Of a DNA stretch of 9,053 nucleotides, positions 7,248 through 9,053 are shown piece after piece (the stretch's first letter is position 1; every line of letters begins with the position of its first letter). The notes under the pieces are model-generated. The model saw only the letters and a list, made by a program, of their open reading frames with translations. It had not been told where the DNA came from and made no database searches. This DNA is from Thermoanaerobaculia bacterium (GTDB lineage Bacteria > Acidobacteriota > Thermoanaerobaculia > Multivoradales > JAHEKO01). Location of the stretch: NCBI GenBank assembly GCA_029287645.1, contig JARFQS010000395.1, positions 1 to 9,053 of the forward strand. The letters run 5' to 3'. Both the position numbers and the translations under genes were made by a program.

Positions 7248-7425
7248 GAGATCTGGGAAGCGATGATGACACAACCGGTTCGCAGTCCGCGAGTGTGAAG
7301 GCCTGGTTATAGTGAAGTCTCCCGATATGACGCCGATCATGCCGGTGGCGGGCGAGCCGTCATAGTCTGATGGAGAAGACAGCTTCCCATCGGTAGTATG
7401 TCTGTCAGACGCCAAGTGGCCTTCC
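7248..7425. promoter_or_regulatory. Divergent control region between MBL operon and nap genes
   Basis: The 178 bp between divergent starts should contain promoters for both directions. A minus-strand TATAAC (7306-7311) and overlapping plus-strand TATAGT (7308-7313) could serve as -10 elements, but neither has a clear -35 partner. ATGA-N6-TCAT (7327-7340) is a small dyad. No FNR/NNR-type box (TTGAT-N4-ATCAA), which often controls nap genes, was found by eye. No RNA gene was recognised. Confidence 0.4.
7400..7410. promoter_or_regulatory. Perfect 11-bp palindrome upstream of napD
   Basis: GTCTGTCAGAC is a 5+5 inverted repeat around one central base, ending 15 bases before the napD ATG. It could be an operator for a dimeric regulator or the stem of a small hairpin at the ribosome site. 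A palindrome this short can arise by chance, and no second copy was seen in the window. Confidence 0.25.
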
Positions 7426-7686
7426 ATGCATCTGTCGAGCATCCTAGTCGTGACCGATCCGACTGCGACGCAGCAATGCGCTCGTGACCTGGAAGCCCTG
7501 CGGGGTGTCGAGGTGCACTACCTGTATCCCGAAAGTGGCCGCATCATCGCCGTACAAGAATCGTCGACCTCGGAGGGCCAGGAAGCGGGCCTGCGCCGGA
7601 TCCAGGCCCTCGAGAGGGTTCGGCTTGCCGCTCTGGTCGAGCATCGAGTCGATGCCGAACCAGAGGATGAGAAATTCGAGAGCTGA
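7426..7686 (+). CDS. napD: NapD, maturation chaperone of periplasmic nitrate reductase
   Basis: This 86-residue protein fits NapD in length and pattern. It begins MHLSSILVVTDP, continues with the GVEVHYLYPESGRIIAVQES strand-turn-strand segment, and ends with a helix and a last strand (QALERVRLAALVEHRVD), giving the ferredoxin-like fold of the family. NapD is cytoplasmic and binds the twin-arginine signal peptide of NapA, holding back export until the molybdenum cofactor and iron-sulfur cluster are inserted. The identification is supported by napA starting 15 bases downstream. The acidic tail (DAEPEDEKFES) is not a recognised functional element. The ribosome site (AAGTGG) is weak. Sequence similarity alone is modest for such a small protein, so context carries much of the call. 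Confidence 0.85.
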   Translation: MHLSSILVVTDPTATQQCARDLEALRGVEVHYLYPESGRIIAVQESSTSEGQEAGLRRIQALERVRLAALVEHRVDAEPEDEKFES

Positions 7687-7701
7687 AGGGGTAGGTGACC
7701 C

Positions 7702-9053
7702 ATGAACCACGAACTGTCCCGCAGAGATTTCGTCAAAGCCAGCCTCGCGGCCGCCGCCGCCGGAGCACTCGGCCTGCCCGTCCCGGGAGAAGCCTCGGTG
7801 CTGAACCCAGAAAAGGGCTGGAGCTGGGACAAAGGGGTGTGTCGATTCTGCGGAGTCGGATGCGGCCTGCAGATAGCCACGAAGGGTGAAAGGGTGGTCG
7901 CCGTCAAGGGTGACCCCGACAACCCGGTGAACCGTGGACTGCTGTGCGCCAAGGGATACGCCAATGCCCAGATCCTCTACGGCGAAGACCGGCTCACCCG
8001 TCCGCTCCTACGCATGAAGGACGGGAAGTTCGACAAGCAGGGTGACTTCATGGAAGTGAGCTGGGAGCGGGCCTTCGACGAGATGGAAGCCCAGTTCAAG
8101 CGAGCGCATGGCGAGCTGGGCCCGACCGGAATCGGAATCATGGGCTCGGGCCAGTACACCGTCCAGGAAGGGTATGCCTCGGTCAAGCTGCTCAAGGCCG
8201 GTTGGCGCTCGAACAACATCGATCCCAATGCGCGACATTGCATGGCTTCGGCGGTGGCCGCCTTCATGCAGGTCTTCGGAATCGACGAACCGGCAGGTAC
8301 CTACGACGACATCGAGCTGACCGACAGCGTTGTGCTTTGGGGAGCCAACATGGCCGAGATGCACCCGATGCTCTGGTCGCGGATTGTCGAGCAACGCCAG
8401 AAGAGCCCCGACTACAGGGTCGTCAATCTCACCACCTATTCCAATCGCAGCTCGGATCTGGCCGATGTGGAGATCGTTTTCAAACCCCAGACCGATCTTG
8501 CCATCTGGAACTACATCGCCCGGGAGATCCTGCAGCGCGATGCGGTCGACAGAGAGTTCGTAGAACATCACTGCGTCTTCACCGCTGGTCCCACCGACAT
8601 CGGATTCGGGATGCGGGGTGACGATGAGTTCGCTTTCGAAGCCGAGAAGGACATCCAGGGTCGCGAGAGGGAAGTCGTGTTGACCCGCGAAGAGGCCGTT
8701 GCACAGCGCCTGGACCCGGAAGCCACCCATCGGGTGCCGCAGAAGAACACGGCGAGTGCCGGCAGGCACTGGCTGATCCCGTTCGAAGAGCTGAAGAAGG
8801 GCGTCGAGCCCTACACGCTCGACTTCGTGGCGGAGCTCTCCAAGGGCGACTCGGAGGAATCCATCGAGGACTACAAGAAGAAGTTGCAGGCGCTGGCGGA
8901 GCACTACGTGGACCGCAATCGCAAGGTGGTCTCGTTCTGGACCATGGGATTCAATCAGCATACTCGCGGCACCTGGGTCAACGAGCAGGCCTACATGGTT
9001 CACCTGCTGACCGGCAAACAGGCCAAGCCGGGTAACGGCGCCTTCTCTCTGAC
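7702..9053 (+). CDS. napA: NapA, periplasmic nitrate reductase catalytic subunit, 3' truncated
   Basis: The first 450 codons of NapA, the Mo-bisMGD enzyme that reduces nitrate to nitrite in the periplasm, are present; the full protein is usually over 800 residues. A Tat signal with SRRDFVK (6-12) and an alanine-rich helix opens the protein. The [4Fe-4S] ligands are C47, C50, C54 and C82, followed by K84, the conserved lysine between cluster and pterin. [14 protein letters not shown] contains C180, the expected molybdenum-ligand cysteine. [12 protein letters not shown] and [15 protein letters not shown] are typical NapA stretches. Cysteine rather than Asp at 180 separates it from the NarG type. 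Between residues 299 and 370 it is about 30 residues longer than the E. coli protein as I recall it. The start has AGGTGA just upstream. The electron-transfer partners (NapB, NapC or NapGH) would lie beyond the window. Confidence 0.96.
   Translation, partial: MNHELSRRDFVKASLAAAAAGALGLPVPGEASVLNPEKGWSWDKGVCRFCGVGCGLQIATKGERVVAVKGDPDNPVNRGLLCAKGYANAQILYGEDRLTRPLLRMKDGKFDKQGDFMEVSWERAFDEMEAQFKRAHGELGPTGIGIMGSGQYTVQEGYASVKLLKAGWRSNNIDPNARHCMASAVAAFMQVFGIDEPAGTYDDIELTDSVVLWGANMAEMHPMLWSRIVEQRQKSPDYRVVNLTTYSNRSSDLADVEIVFKPQTDLAIWNYIAREILQRDAVDREFVEHHCVFTAGPTDIGFGMRGDDEFAFEAEKDIQGREREVVLTREEAVAQRLDPEATHRVPQKNTASAGRHWLIPFEELKKGVEPYTLDFVAELSKGDSEESIEDYKKKLQALAEHYVDRNRKVVSFWTMGFNQHTRGTWVNEQAYMVHLLTGKQAKPGNGAFSL

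Noticed and set aside
7248..7425. FNR/NNR box or sigma-70 promoter for napD
   Set aside because: No TTGAT-N4-ATCAA site and no -35/-10 pair with acceptable spacing were found by eye.
7248..7442. 65-residue N-terminal extension of the MBL protein
   Set aside because: It would overlap napD and fill the whole divergent control region; the MBL fold starts naturally at MRIETLDLDF.
8008..9003. 331-residue open frame on the minus strand opposite napA
   Set aside because: It is a shadow of napA's codon bias; the plus-strand frame has unmistakable NapA motifs and the antisense protein resembles no family.

Overview
The window is the end of an assembled contig from a G+C-rich bacterium. The best guess is an Acidobacteriota member or a relative such as Gemmatimonadota. 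The guess rests on a duplicated orphan FtsX/MacB-type permease (ADOP type) with no ATPase beside it, placed next to a PknB-type Ser/Thr kinase with a C-terminal beta-propeller. No rRNA or other phylogenetic marker is present, so this stays an inference. The first 30 bases are not genomic: they match the Nextera/Tn5 read-2 adapter, so genuine sequence starts at base 31.

Layout. (1) Bases 31-2079, minus strand: a membrane-anchored Ser/Thr kinase whose C-terminus is cut by the contig end. Its N-lobe carries an in-frame 81-bp low-complexity repeat. (2) Bases 2080-2433: the spacer between divergent genes. (3) Bases 2434-4827, plus strand: the orphan ABC-type permease. (4) Bases 4828-7247, minus strand: a two-gene operon. 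A metallo-beta-lactamase-fold hydrolase is read first, then a fusion of an ADP-ribosylglycohydrolase (DraG/ARH) domain with a Cys-based dual-specificity/tyrosine phosphatase domain. The permease and fusion genes converge with no intervening base, their stop codons together forming TGATCA. (5) Bases 7248-7425: a short divergent control region. (6) Bases 7426-9053, plus strand: napD and the first 450 codons of napA, the start of a periplasmic nitrate reductase operon that leaves the window.

How the genes fit together. napD and napA form a clear functional unit: NapD binds the Tat signal of NapA during cofactor loading. The kinase and orphan permease form a divergent pair of the sort seen in Acidobacteria, probably envelope signalling plus an export-like membrane protein, but substrates are unknown. 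The least familiar element is the ARH-phosphatase fusion. One polypeptide appears able to remove both ADP-ribose and phosphate, and it is probably co-transcribed with a hydrolase carrying a complete two-metal site. A kinase gene lies about 2.7 kb away, so a link to protein modification and its reversal is possible but unproven.
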